Below, piece after piece: positions 56,672 through 63,424 of a stretch of DNA of 64,000 bases. Position 1 is the first letter of the stretch. Each line of letters opens with the position of its first letter. The notes beneath the pieces are model-generated. The model was given only the letters and a program-made list of their open reading frames with translations, was not told the DNA's origin and made no database searches. The translations under genes and the position numbers were made by a program. Source of the DNA: a virus; the IMG/VR virus record IMGVR_UViG_3300029787_005452, positions 62,001 to 126,000 of that record, one strand, 5' to 3'.

Positions 56672-56946
56672 GATTTTGTTACACCACCGGCAAATCCTTG
56701 AGCTCTTGTACCAGTTGTCATAAAATCAGCATACTGATTTAAAGTTTTCAATTCATCTGCAATTCTTTCTAAAGATGCTTCTATTTTAGATAAATCGTTT
56801 TCTTCATTTTCTCCGTCTAAAGGTTCCATTTCACCTAATTGATCATCGGCCGCGGCTTCTTCAGGAGCAAACTCATCATTATCATCTTGTTCAACTTCAT
56901 CATTATTAATGTATGCTTCAAAAATTAAATCTTGGTCTGTTTTCAT
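56668..56946 (-). CDS. Acidic late protein, internal-protein candidate
   Basis: 92 residues. The start MKTDQDLIFEAYINNDEVEQ (I-F-E at 8-10) is followed by a very acidic middle and a helix ('LSKIEASLERIADELKTLNQ') with a Gly/Thr-rich end. It is small and acidic, like scaffold or core fragments of T4. A late box lies 5 nt before the ATG. It converges with primase. Confidence 0.6.
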   Translation of the reverse strand: MKTDQDLIFEAYINNDEVEQDDNDEFAPEEAAADDQLGEMEPLDGENEENDLSKIEASLERIADELKTLNQYADFMTTGTRAQGFAGGVTKS

Positions 56947-56951
56947 ATTAT

Positions 56952-56959
56952 TATTTAGT
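56952..56959 (-). promoter_or_regulatory. Late promoter box for the gene starting at 56946
   Basis: ACTAAATA on the minus strand, then ATAAT (5 nt) and the ATG. It contains the stop codon of the gene upstream. Confidence 0.7.
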
Positions 56960-57371
56960 TAAATTTGTATTTAGGGTCATTTGCACCTGCTAAATAACCT
57001 TTAAGTATTTCACTTAATGAAGAAACTTCCATTGCTACTCTTGCAATCTTTTTAGTTTCAGCATTTGAAATACTATCAAAGATTGTATCTGGTTCAGCAG
57101 AGTTTAAAGAAGTTTGAATACTATCAGTAGTTCCATTTAAGTAATCACCAAATTCATCCATTTTATCAATCCAGCTACTTAACTCTTCAAACATTTGCCT
57201 TGATTGAGAACTAACTGGATCTTCACCACCTGCTGGTGCATCAACATCAAAATCTTCTGGAGATGTCTCAGGCTCTAAAGTAGAAGCCATTGCTTCTTGG
57301 TCAGTTAACTCGGTATTTTCATCATCTTGTTCAGATAGAAATTTTTTAAATCGTTTTTGGTATAAGCTCAT
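56955..57371 (-). CDS. Acidic helical late protein, internal-protein candidate
   Basis: 138 residues. N-terminus MSLYQKRFKKFLSEQDDENT with L-S-E at 12-14 is an almost textbook targeting peptide (basic, aromatic, then the cut triple). A Glu/Asp/Pro linker leads to a helical domain 'SRQMFEELSSWIDKMDEFGD'. No enzyme motif. It shares a promoter region with the gene at 57394 on the other strand. Confidence 0.62.
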   Translation of the reverse strand: MSLYQKRFKKFLSEQDDENTELTDQEAMASTLEPETSPEDFDVDAPAGGEDPVSSQSRQMFEELSSWIDKMDEFGDYLNGTTDSIQTSLNSAEPDTIFDSISNAETKKIARVAMEVSSLSEILKGYLAGANDPKYKFN

Positions 57372-57376
57372 ACTAT

Positions 57377-57384
57377 TATTTATA
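57377..57384 (-). promoter_or_regulatory. Late promoter, minus arm of a divergent pair
   Basis: A perfect TATAAATA, then ATAGT (5 nt) and the ATG at 57371. It overlaps the plus-strand box by 4 bp. Confidence 0.8.
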
Positions 57385-57388
57385 AATA
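57381..57388 (+). promoter_or_regulatory. Late promoter, plus arm of a divergent pair
   Basis: A perfect TATAAATA, then TTTAT (5 nt) and the ATG at 57394. Confidence 0.8.
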
Positions 57389-57393
57389 TTTAT

Positions 57394-57774
57394 ATGCAAT
57401 CTACCACAAAATTTGAAGACTTCGTAAAAGTACTTGAAGAAGACTATGGACAAGAAATGATGCCTGATGTTGTTAGAGACCAATCTGGCCAAAAAACAGA
57501 GTATCCATCTGAACCATCAAGTGTTAGAGACATATTTAATAAACAGAATAGAACAGATATAGCTCCTGAAAATATACCATACCCGTTAAATGAATTTGAC
57601 GACGTTGTTGCTAATGCATTTGTAAATTTACAAAATTTAGAAGAGTTATTAAAGCATGCAGGAACTAACACAGTTATTAAAGATAAAAAACCATTAGATA
57701 GTATCGGTAAAGAAATTGTTGAATTAAAAGGTAAGCTAGTTGATATTAGTAGGAAAGTTAGTAAAATAAAATAA
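57394..57774 (+). CDS. Helical late protein, internal-protein candidate
   Basis: 126 residues. N-terminus MQSTTKFEDFVKVLEEDYGQ has the aromatic/amphipathic pattern and an L-E-E triple at 14-16. The middle is Pro/Asp-rich and the C-terminal part is a helix 'NAFVNLQNLEELLKHAGTN' with a basic end. It is the first of a plus-strand run reaching 58980. The next gene overlaps by TAATG. Function unknown. Confidence 0.6.
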   Translation: MQSTTKFEDFVKVLEEDYGQEMMPDVVRDQSGQKTEYPSEPSSVRDIFNKQNRTDIAPENIPYPLNEFDDVVANAFVNLQNLEELLKHAGTNTVIKDKKPLDSIGKEIVELKGKLVDISRKVSKIK

Positions 57775-58160
57775 TGAAGAAAGTTTTATTATCCTTATCA
57801 TTAACTTTATTAGTTAGTGGTTTATTTGGTATAATTTTTAGAGATTGGTTAGTGTTTGGTCTTGCAACTATATTACAAATTTTATTTTTTTATTTTTTTA
57901 ATACAGTTTATGAAAATTTTCTCATAAAAAGAGCAGTCGAACTAAATGGAGAAATAGAAAAAGAAATTTTAAAAAATACTGTACAGGTTACATGCCCGTG
58001 CGGAGCAAAACAAGATGTTGTACTTTCAATGACTGAAGATACGATATATCGTTGTAAAGAGTGTAAGAATGAAATTAGAGCCACGACCAATATTGGTACC
58101 GCATTAGTTACCACGCCTATAAGTACAGCAGCAACTGCTCCAACTATATCTAAAGTATAA
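57774..58160 (+). CDS. Two-helix membrane protein with zinc-ribbon-like tail
   Basis: 128 residues. Two hydrophobic segments (about 3-20 and 25-45), then a charged helix and 'VTCPCGAKQDVVL' with 'YRCKECKNEI', giving C-P-C and C-x2-C pairs likely to bind one zinc. A Thr/Ala-rich end follows. It could tether a nucleic acid or protein to the membrane. I do not recognise the family. It overlaps both neighbours. Confidence 0.55.
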   Translation: MKKVLLSLSLTLLVSGLFGIIFRDWLVFGLATILQILFFYFFNTVYENFLIKRAVELNGEIEKEILKNTVQVTCPCGAKQDVVLSMTEDTIYRCKECKNEIRATTNIGTALVTTPISTAATAPTISKV

Positions 58161-58555
58161 TGGACAAATTAAAAGATATTACTAAAGAGGTAGATAATAG
58201 CCTAAAAGAAGATAATACAATTAAAGAAATTAGTATAGAAGACGTAATAAAGTATATAGTTAATAATGATACCGATACAAAAGCTCGGGTTACAGCTGGT
58301 AGAGTTTTTCAGACCAATAAAAACCCTAATTTTATAGAAACTTTATTTAAATTAATAGAAGAAGAAATAGGAAAGATGGAATCTAAAAATAATAGAGATT
58401 CTGATAATTCATTTTTTAGTTTAAATAAAAAAATTCTTTCTAATAATTTATTCATTATAAAGGAAATTATTAAACAATATAATTTAGATGAAAAAAGAAT
58501 ATCAGATTTTGTTTTAGGAACTCTGATACAATCTATATATGATTCAAAAAGATAG
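58160..58555 (+). CDS. Small helical protein
   Basis: 131 residues, all helical and charged: 'IEDVIKYIVNNDTDTKARVT', 'NKNPNFIETLFKLIEEEIGK'. No motif. Starts at the stop of the zinc-ribbon membrane protein and overlaps the next gene by 17 nt, so all are one operon. Not recognised. Confidence 0.5.
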   Translation: MDKLKDITKEVDNSLKEDNTIKEISIEDVIKYIVNNDTDTKARVTAGRVFQTNKNPNFIETLFKLIEEEIGKMESKNNRDSDNSFFSLNKKILSNNLFIIKEIIKQYNLDEKRISDFVLGTLIQSIYDSKR

Positions 58556-58805
58556 AGATATTATTCAAGAGTATGGTATAGATTTTGTTGCAAGATTTGC
58601 ATGCTTATATGAAGGAGTTAACGTAGCTTGTAGTAGAGCTGAAAGAATAGGTTATGATACTGAGCATAGTACTGCATGGGTTAAACCTACAGCTTTTCAA
58701 AAATATGTCGATGAACGATATTTAGATATGAAGCACGATATACAGCTTTATTTAAAAGGAATAGACACTGATGAAATTTATCCCTGGGACGAAATTTATA
58801 AATAA
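58539..58805 (+). CDS. Small conserved-looking protein
   Basis: 88 residues. 'IIQEYGIDFVARFACLYEGV' and 'CSRAERIGYDTEHSTAWVKP' then 'FQKYVDERYLDMKHDIQLYL' suggest a compact helical domain with two Cys. The ending contains a late box for the next gene. Function unknown. Confidence 0.5.
   Translation: MIQKDRDIIQEYGIDFVARFACLYEGVNVACSRAERIGYDTEHSTAWVKPTAFQKYVDERYLDMKHDIQLYLKGIDTDEIYPWDEIYK
58797..58804 (+). promoter_or_regulatory. Late promoter box for the gene starting at 58810
   Basis: A perfect TATAAATA, then ATACA (5 nt) and the ATG at 58810. Its right end coincides with the previous stop codon. Confidence 0.75.
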
Positions 58806-58809
58806 TACA

Positions 58810-58980
58810 ATGACTAACACCAAACTCTTTAAAAGAGGTGTATTATATACGTTGAACAATATTAAACCATTAGAGGGTAATATTGTGTATACATTTAAAG
58901 TTGGTAATAAACTAAAAGAAGTGACGTTTAAGAACGTAGAACAAGCAGATCAATGGTTAGAAAAAATTATAGTAAATTAA
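58810..58980 (+). CDS. Small late protein, 56 residues
   Basis: The late box picks the ATG at 58810 over an in-frame ATG at 58771 inside the previous gene. 'LFKRGVLYTLNNIKPLEGNI' then 'YTFKVGNKLKEVTFKNVEQA' suggest a small beta-sheet domain closed by a helix (ADQWLEKIIVN). The stop overlaps the convergent gp14-like gene by 4 nt. Function unknown. Confidence 0.55.
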   Translation: MTNTKLFKRGVLYTLNNIKPLEGNIVYTFKVGNKLKEVTFKNVEQADQWLEKIIVN

Positions 58981-59765
58981 TAATAATCCCCATATACATC
59001 AGTATCGTTTACTGACATATCAAAAACATCTTTCTTACTAATAGCGTCAACGTCATATTGGTTATAGTTATCTTTTTTACCTTGACTTTCTTCATTGGCT
59101 CCTCCAGATAATCTACCTGCAAACGATTCTTCATAAATTTGACTATTGCCTGATATACCACTAGTTAAATTATTGAAAGGTATATTAGGTTCAAAGCTAT
59201 AATCTAATCGTTTTGCTTTTATTAAAAATACATAATGACCTTGTAAAGGGTTAATTTGAGCTATATCTTGATCTAATTTTTCAGTTATTTCAAAATATTT
59301 CGGTTGTCTATCACTAGGTCTATCATCTCCATACTCACTTAACTGGAATACATCACCGGCCTTAGGTTCTATAACATTAAATTGCTTTTCATATACTGAA
59401 CTTAAAGTAAAGAAGTTATCATAGAATGAAGATATATGAATATAAGCAGTTACCTCATCATCACTTTCAAAACCAAATTTAGAAAGCTGTATTGCATTTT
59501 CATTTAAAGTTACTGCTAAAATAATTTCTCTTGGTTGAGCAAATATTTTAGTGGTTTCTTCTCCGTAAAAATTATCAGCACTTAATAAGTTGTATGTATT
59601 AACAAAGTAATTTACTTTAGTTCCGTATAAATTTATTTGCTCTCTCCAATAATTAGAAAAAAGAGTACGTTCATTCGATTGTATAGACTTATCTGTGAAT
59701 CTAAAACAAGTTTCATCAGTCTGTACAATTCCTGGAAAATCACAATTATAATTAGGTTGACTCAT
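58977..59765 (-). CDS. Neck protein gp14-like
   Basis: 262 residues, close to T4 gp14 (256). 'WREQINLYGTKVNYFVNTYN', 'NFYGEETTKIFAQPREIILA' and 'FQLSEYGDDRPSDRQPKYFE' follow the marine T4-like neck-protein layout (oligomer contact, then a flat beta domain and an 'FEI' element). The C-terminal 70 residues are flexible and Asn/Asp-rich. It would close the head after packaging by the nearby gp17. Recognition is moderate. Confidence 0.62.
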   Translation of the reverse strand: MSQPNYNCDFPGIVQTDETCFRFTDKSIQSNERTLFSNYWREQINLYGTKVNYFVNTYNLLSADNFYGEETTKIFAQPREIILAVTLNENAIQLSKFGFESDDEVTAYIHISSFYDNFFTLSSVYEKQFNVIEPKAGDVFQLSEYGDDRPSDRQPKYFEITEKLDQDIAQINPLQGHYVFLIKAKRLDYSFEPNIPFNNLTSGISGNSQIYEESFAGRLSGGANEESQGKKDNYNQYDVDAISKKDVFDMSVNDTDVYGDYY

Positions 59766-60103
59766 TTTTCAATAACGAATTTTTTTAATTTTTCATCAAA
59801 ATATAACTTAATACCAGTACTACCCAATTTTTTTACTTCACCTTTGAAAGGTATTACATTATATTCTTTTCTTATATATTCAAGATCAGGGGTACCGCAA
59901 ACTTTTTTACCTGAGCCTTGTCTTAAAAGTTCAATATTTGAATTTTTAGTTGGGTCTGTTTTAACATAATCAGGTACTATGTTTTGATGAATTCTCATAT
60001 AATGGGGATCACCAGCACCTGGTATAGCCCTTCTATGTCTATGATTTATTCCAGGTTTAGCCCCCTGATATTTATTTTCATAAAATTTGCAAAATCTTAA
60101 CAT
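59762..60103 (-). CDS. Small protein next to the neck gene
   Basis: 113 residues, basic with several His: 'KPGINHRHRRAIPGAGDPHY', 'LLRQGSGKKVCGTPDLEYIR', and a beta hairpin at the end. It overlaps the gp14-like gene (ATGA), so the pair is co-translated. It may be a head-completion or neck accessory protein by position. A late box lies 5 nt before its start. Confidence 0.55.
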   Translation of the reverse strand: MLRFCKFYENKYQGAKPGINHRHRRAIPGAGDPHYMRIHQNIVPDYVKTDPTKNSNIELLRQGSGKKVCGTPDLEYIRKEYNVIPFKGEVKKLGSTGIKLYFDEKLKKFVIEK

Positions 60104-60108
60104 AATTA

Positions 60109-60116
60109 TATTTAAG
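60109..60116 (-). promoter_or_regulatory. Late promoter of the neck operon
   Basis: CTTAAATA on the minus strand, then TAATT (5 nt) and the ATG at 60103. Confidence 0.7.
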
Positions 60117-60117
60117 C

Positions 60118-60148
60118 AAAAAAAAGCGCAACCAAATTAATGGTTACG
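60118..60148 (-). terminator. Intrinsic terminator, minus strand
   Basis: Stem 60125-60132 with 60141-60148, 8-nt loop. Read on the minus strand, the one mismatch is a U-G wobble, and a run of seven U follows. It ends transcription of the gene at 60173-61063 just before the neck operon's own promoter. Confidence 0.7.
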
Positions 60149-60172
60149 CAATTTAAATTGAAATCTAATCTT

Positions 60173-60733
60173 TTATTGTATGAAATCTGCCCCAGCTTGT
60201 AATGCTACTTTATTTGCTTTACTTTGGAGCTTGCCTTTAGCATCAGCTAATGGTTTTGGTTCTGCTTCAACATACTTCTTAGTTGAATCGGATGCTTTAC
60301 CACTTTTTGGTTTAACCTTACCAACTTTATTATTACCACCGTGTGTTAAACCTGAATCCTTTTGATTAACCAATGCGTGACCCATTTCTTCAGCATCTAC
60401 TGCTTCTTTATGTGTATCGTCTTCGTCTTCGTCTTCTCCATCTTCTTCAGCTTCTTCAAAGCTTTCAAATCCATTTTCTTCCATTTCAGCAGAATAATCT
60501 TCTTCACCATCTGCATCATCATCATCACCATCTTCTTCTTCGCCCATTGCTGCTTGCAGCATGTCGCAAAGTGACTTGGCCATATCACGATCTAACGTAA
60601 TTGTAACTTCGTCTGATTCGGTGTCTGCTACTTCGGTATCAATACCAAGTGCATCCAATTCTTGTGTTTCTTGATCTGAGTGCATTTCTTCACCCATAAC
60701 GTTTTCAAAGAGTTTGTCAAAAGTTGATTTCAT
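60173..60733 (-). CDS. Nested late gene with own promoter (C-terminal module)
   Basis: 186 residues if started at the ATG at 60733. This ATG has a perfect TATAAATA at 60739-60746 and the standard 5-nt gap. The start MKSTFDKLFENVMGEEMHSD carries L-F-E at 8-10. The box itself is translated as part of the longer frame (S-I-N-N-N). Either two products are made from one frame or a former stop codon was lost. The acidic body and basic end suggest a scaffold or core role. Confidence 0.55.
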   Translation of the reverse strand: MKSTFDKLFENVMGEEMHSDQETQELDALGIDTEVADTESDEVTITLDRDMAKSLCDMLQAAMGEEEDGDDDDADGEEDYSAEMEENGFESFEEAEEDGEDEDEDDTHKEAVDAEEMGHALVNQKDSGLTHGGNNKVGKVKPKSGKASDSTKKYVEAEPKPLADAKGKLQSKANKVALQAGADFIQ

Positions 60734-61063
60734 ATTATTATTTATACTCTCTTTTACCTTTTTCTCTAGTTTTTTATTTTTTTTGTTATATTCTTGTGAA
60801 GAATATATCTCACTATTATATAATTCATCTTCTACACCGTTATGTTTAGGGTCTATAACGTTGCTATATATTTCCCCCTTATCAGCATTTTCTGGACCAG
60901 AACTATTATCATTAGCAAAGCCATGTTTAACGTCGTTAGGTTTCACCGGCGGTTTACCTACTTTTGTTCCCATTTTAGCTGCTTTTACACCTGGTGCGTT
61001 TTCAGATAGAATGCTATTATTATATGTATTCCATATTTCGGTTAGAGTATTTGATCTAGACAT
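60173..61063 (-). CDS. Long acidic late protein, two modules joined in frame
   Basis: 296 residues from the ATG at 61063 set by a perfect late box. An earlier in-frame ATG at 61099 is unlikely. Residues 1-110 (MSRSNTLTEIWNTYNNSILS..., L-T-E at 7-9, L-S-E at 19-21) form one module. Residues 111-296 begin like a second internal protein (MKSTFDKLFENVMGEE) and contain an acidic core ('VTITLDRDMAKSLCDMLQAA'), a long Asp/Glu run and a conserved-looking basic end ('GNNKVGKVKPKSGKASDSTK'), as in marine T4-like prohead-core-type proteins. No stop separates them. Confidence 0.6.
   Translation of the reverse strand: MSRSNTLTEIWNTYNNSILSENAPGVKAAKMGTKVGKPPVKPNDVKHGFANDNSSGPENADKGEIYSNVIDPKHNGVEDELYNSEIYSSQEYNKKNKKLEKKVKESINNNMKSTFDKLFENVMGEEMHSDQETQELDALGIDTEVADTESDEVTITLDRDMAKSLCDMLQAAMGEEEDGDDDDADGEEDYSAEMEENGFESFEEAEEDGEDEDEDDTHKEAVDAEEMGHALVNQKDSGLTHGGNNKVGKVKPKSGKASDSTKKYVEAEPKPLADAKGKLQSKANKVALQAGADFIQ
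60739..60746 (-). promoter_or_regulatory. Late promoter inside a longer reading frame
   Basis: A perfect TATAAATA on the minus strand, then ATAAT (5 nt) and the ATG at 60733. Confidence 0.75.
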
Positions 61064-61068
61064 GTAAA

Positions 61069-61076
61069 TATTTATA
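61069..61076 (-). promoter_or_regulatory. Late promoter, shared by two divergent genes
   Basis: A perfect TATAAATA on the minus strand, then TTTAC (5 nt) and the ATG at 61063. Read on the plus strand the same 8 bp are TATTTATA and lie 5 nt (GCAAA) before the terminase ATG at 61082, so it may serve both. Confidence 0.72.
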
Positions 61077-61081
61077 GCAAA

Positions 61082-62767
61082 ATGCCTAAAGATAAACAAA
61101 ATTATATGAACAACCCAAATCTCCCTACAACTGGGGCTGAATTTGAATATACTCCAGCAATGGTAAAAGAGTTAAAAAAATGTGAAAAAAATATTTTACA
61201 TTTTGCTGAAAAGTTTTTTTACATTATATCATTAGATGAAGGTAAGAAGACTATCAACTTACATTATTGTCAAAAAAGAGCTTTACGTAAAATGAGAGAT
61301 AATAGATTTTTTATATTATTAGCTTCTAGACAGATTGGTAAGACCACAATGATGACGATATATGCTTTATGGGTTGCATGCTTTAATAATGACCAGCGCA
61401 TACTTATTGTAGCTAATAAGGAAGGTACTGCTTTAGAAATAATGAGTAGAATTAGACTAGCATATGAAGAATTACCAAATTGGTTGAAACCCGGTGTAAA
61501 AGAATATGGTAAAACATCTATTGTATTAGCTAACGGTACGAGAATAGGTATATCTACTACTACCGGTACAGCTGCTCGTGGTCAATCAGTTAACTGTTTA
61601 ATACTTGATGAGTTGGCGTTTATTGAACCTCATTTAGTGGAAGATTTCTGGAAATCAGTATACCCTATTGTTTCATCGTCTAAAAAATCAAAAATCTTTA
61701 TAGCATCTACCGCTAATGGTACTGATAACCTATTTTATAAATTATATTCAGGCGCTGAATCAGATGAAAACGGGTGGGCTTCAGATAAAATTTTATGGAA
61801 TGAAATACCTGGTAGAAATGAAAGATGGAAGCAAGAAACTATTAATAGCATTGGTAGTTTTGAAGCTTTTCAGCAAGAATTTAACTGTGAATTTATTTCT
61901 AATAGTGAAAGTTCATTGGATGATGAGCTTTTTCAAAAATTAAAGAGTAAAACCAATGAACCGGCATTTGTATTTGATGACGGTAAATATCTTTTATGGG
62001 ATGAACCTAAAGAAGATAGAATATATGTAGTAAGTGTAGATACTAGTGAGGGTCTAGGTAAAGATGCTTCAGTTGTACAAGTTTTAGATTATACTGATCT
62101 TACCCATATTAATCAAGTTGCAGTTTATCATAATAATGAAATATCTCCATATAATTTTACTGAAAAGGTTTATGAAATATTGCAACATTGGGGTAACCCT
62201 TTAGTTTGCGTTGAAAGAAATAATAGTGGTGGTCAAATAGTTGATATTTTAAAAAATACCCATGATTATGAAAATATAGTTTCATGGGGCGGTGCAATAG
62301 CAAATAGAAAAAAACAACAATTAGGTATAATATCTCATACTAATACTAAATATAAAGCAGTAACTAACATGAGGTATTGGATAAATGAGCTTGAGTCAGT
62401 TCAAATAAATGATTCAAGGACTATTAAAGAATTAAAAAACTATGTAAAGGCACCAAACGGTACATGGAATGCAAAGAAAGGTTATCATGATGATTTAGTC
62501 ACCTCTCTCATGTGGAACCTTATTATATTATTAGATGATATAGTTGAACAGTATTTTGAAGTAATAAAAAGAGACACAAATAATAGACCATTAGAGTTGC
62601 AACAAATGGATTTTGGTATTAAATATTTTATGAACCCGACTTCTATTTATACAAATGAAAAATCAGGTTCACCCAATACATTACCAGTTATTATAGGCAA
62701 CGCTTCAAATACAGATAGTGAAATAGATTATTTACAAAATCAAGGTTTTAAAATATGGCAGCAATAA
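61082..62767 (+). CDS. 17: Large terminase subunit gp17
   Basis: 561 residues, close to T4 gp17 (610). ATPase: 'LLASRQIGKTTMMTIYALW' with Walker A near 82-90, 'CLILDELAFIEPH' as Walker B near 171-178, 'FIASTANGTDNLFY' as coupling motif. Nuclease (RNase H fold): 'VVSVDTSEGLGKDASVVQVL' near 316, 'LVCVERNNSGGQIVDIL' and 'YHDDLVTSLMW'. It cuts and pumps DNA. The small subunit gp16 is not seen adjacent. Its stop overlaps the next gene. Confidence 0.94.
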   Translation: MPKDKQNYMNNPNLPTTGAEFEYTPAMVKELKKCEKNILHFAEKFFYIISLDEGKKTINLHYCQKRALRKMRDNRFFILLASRQIGKTTMMTIYALWVACFNNDQRILIVANKEGTALEIMSRIRLAYEELPNWLKPGVKEYGKTSIVLANGTRIGISTTTGTAARGQSVNCLILDELAFIEPHLVEDFWKSVYPIVSSSKKSKIFIASTANGTDNLFYKLYSGAESDENGWASDKILWNEIPGRNERWKQETINSIGSFEAFQQEFNCEFISNSESSLDDELFQKLKSKTNEPAFVFDDGKYLLWDEPKEDRIYVVSVDTSEGLGKDASVVQVLDYTDLTHINQVAVYHNNEISPYNFTEKVYEILQHWGNPLVCVERNNSGGQIVDILKNTHDYENIVSWGGAIANRKKQQLGIISHTNTKYKAVTNMRYWINELESVQINDSRTIKELKNYVKAPNGTWNAKKGYHDDLVTSLMWNLIILLDDIVEQYFEVIKRDTNNRPLELQQMDFGIKYFMNPTSIYTNEKSGSPNTLPVIIGNASNTDSEIDYLQNQGFKIWQQ

Positions 62768-63369
62768 ATCAATCACAGTTTAATAAAAGTAGATTAGATA
62801 AGTTTTTACTTATATTAAATTTACCCCCTGTTCTTAAAGACATAAGTAAAAAAGATCTTGGAAGTAGAGATAATAAAGTTGTTATAGAAAATAGCTTACA
62901 ATTTTCAGTATACGGTGCTGTTGTACCATCTGTTCAAGTACCTGCTGAAGATCTTTTCTACGGGGGACAATCACTTAAAGTATCTAAACATACTAGACCG
63001 GTTTATGAAAACGTAACGGTAAATTTTACTGTAGATAATGAATTTAATAATTATTGGGTATTATATAAATGGTTAGATTTACTTAATGATGAAGAATTAT
63101 CTAAATTTAACGGTAAAGATGTAGCTAATACAGTTAAAATGGAGCCAGTAAATAATAGAAATGGTAAAAGTTTAAGTCCGCAATCATTATATCAAGCTGA
63201 TATAACTTTATTAGCATTAGACGAGTTTGATAAAAGTAAAGTAAAATTCATTTATACGAAAGCTTTTCCTATTAGTTTAGGAGGGCTTAATTTTAATTAT
63301 AGGACCGCAGGTGAAATTGAAACTACCTTTGAATTTGCGTTTTCTCAATTAAAAGTTGAACTGCTTTAG
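62755..63369 (+). CDS. Tail tube protein gp19-like
   Basis: 204 residues. 'LQFSVYGAVVPSVQVPAEDL', 'PVYENVTVNFTVDNEFNNYW', 'VLYKWLDLLNDEELSKF', and 'TKAFPISLGGLNFNYRTAGE' match the tube fold (two beta sheets with an alpha loop) of T4-like gp19 and related tube-end proteins. Placed between gp17 and gp18, where tube genes often lie. It could instead be a tube-initiator (gp54-like). It overlaps the gp17 end by 13 nt. Confidence 0.65.
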   Translation: MAAINQSQFNKSRLDKFLLILNLPPVLKDISKKDLGSRDNKVVIENSLQFSVYGAVVPSVQVPAEDLFYGGQSLKVSKHTRPVYENVTVNFTVDNEFNNYWVLYKWLDLLNDEELSKFNGKDVANTVKMEPVNNRNGKSLSPQSLYQADITLLALDEFDKSKVKFIYTKAFPISLGGLNFNYRTAGEIETTFEFAFSQLKVELL

Positions 63370-63411
63370 TCTATATTTATAATTTCATTTAAAAAAAATA
63401 GCATTAAAACC

Positions 63412-63419
63412 ATTAAATA
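63412..63419 (+). promoter_or_regulatory. Late promoter of the tail sheath gene
   Basis: ATTAAATA, then ATTGT (5 nt) and the ATG at 63425. Confidence 0.7.
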
Positions 63420-63424
63420 ATTGT

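Noticed and set aside
60362-60600. Plus-strand frames rich in Leu, Phe and His opposite the acidic protein
   Set aside because: They are the complement of a long Asp/Glu codon run (GAA/GAT), which produces such compositions. No promoter or homology.
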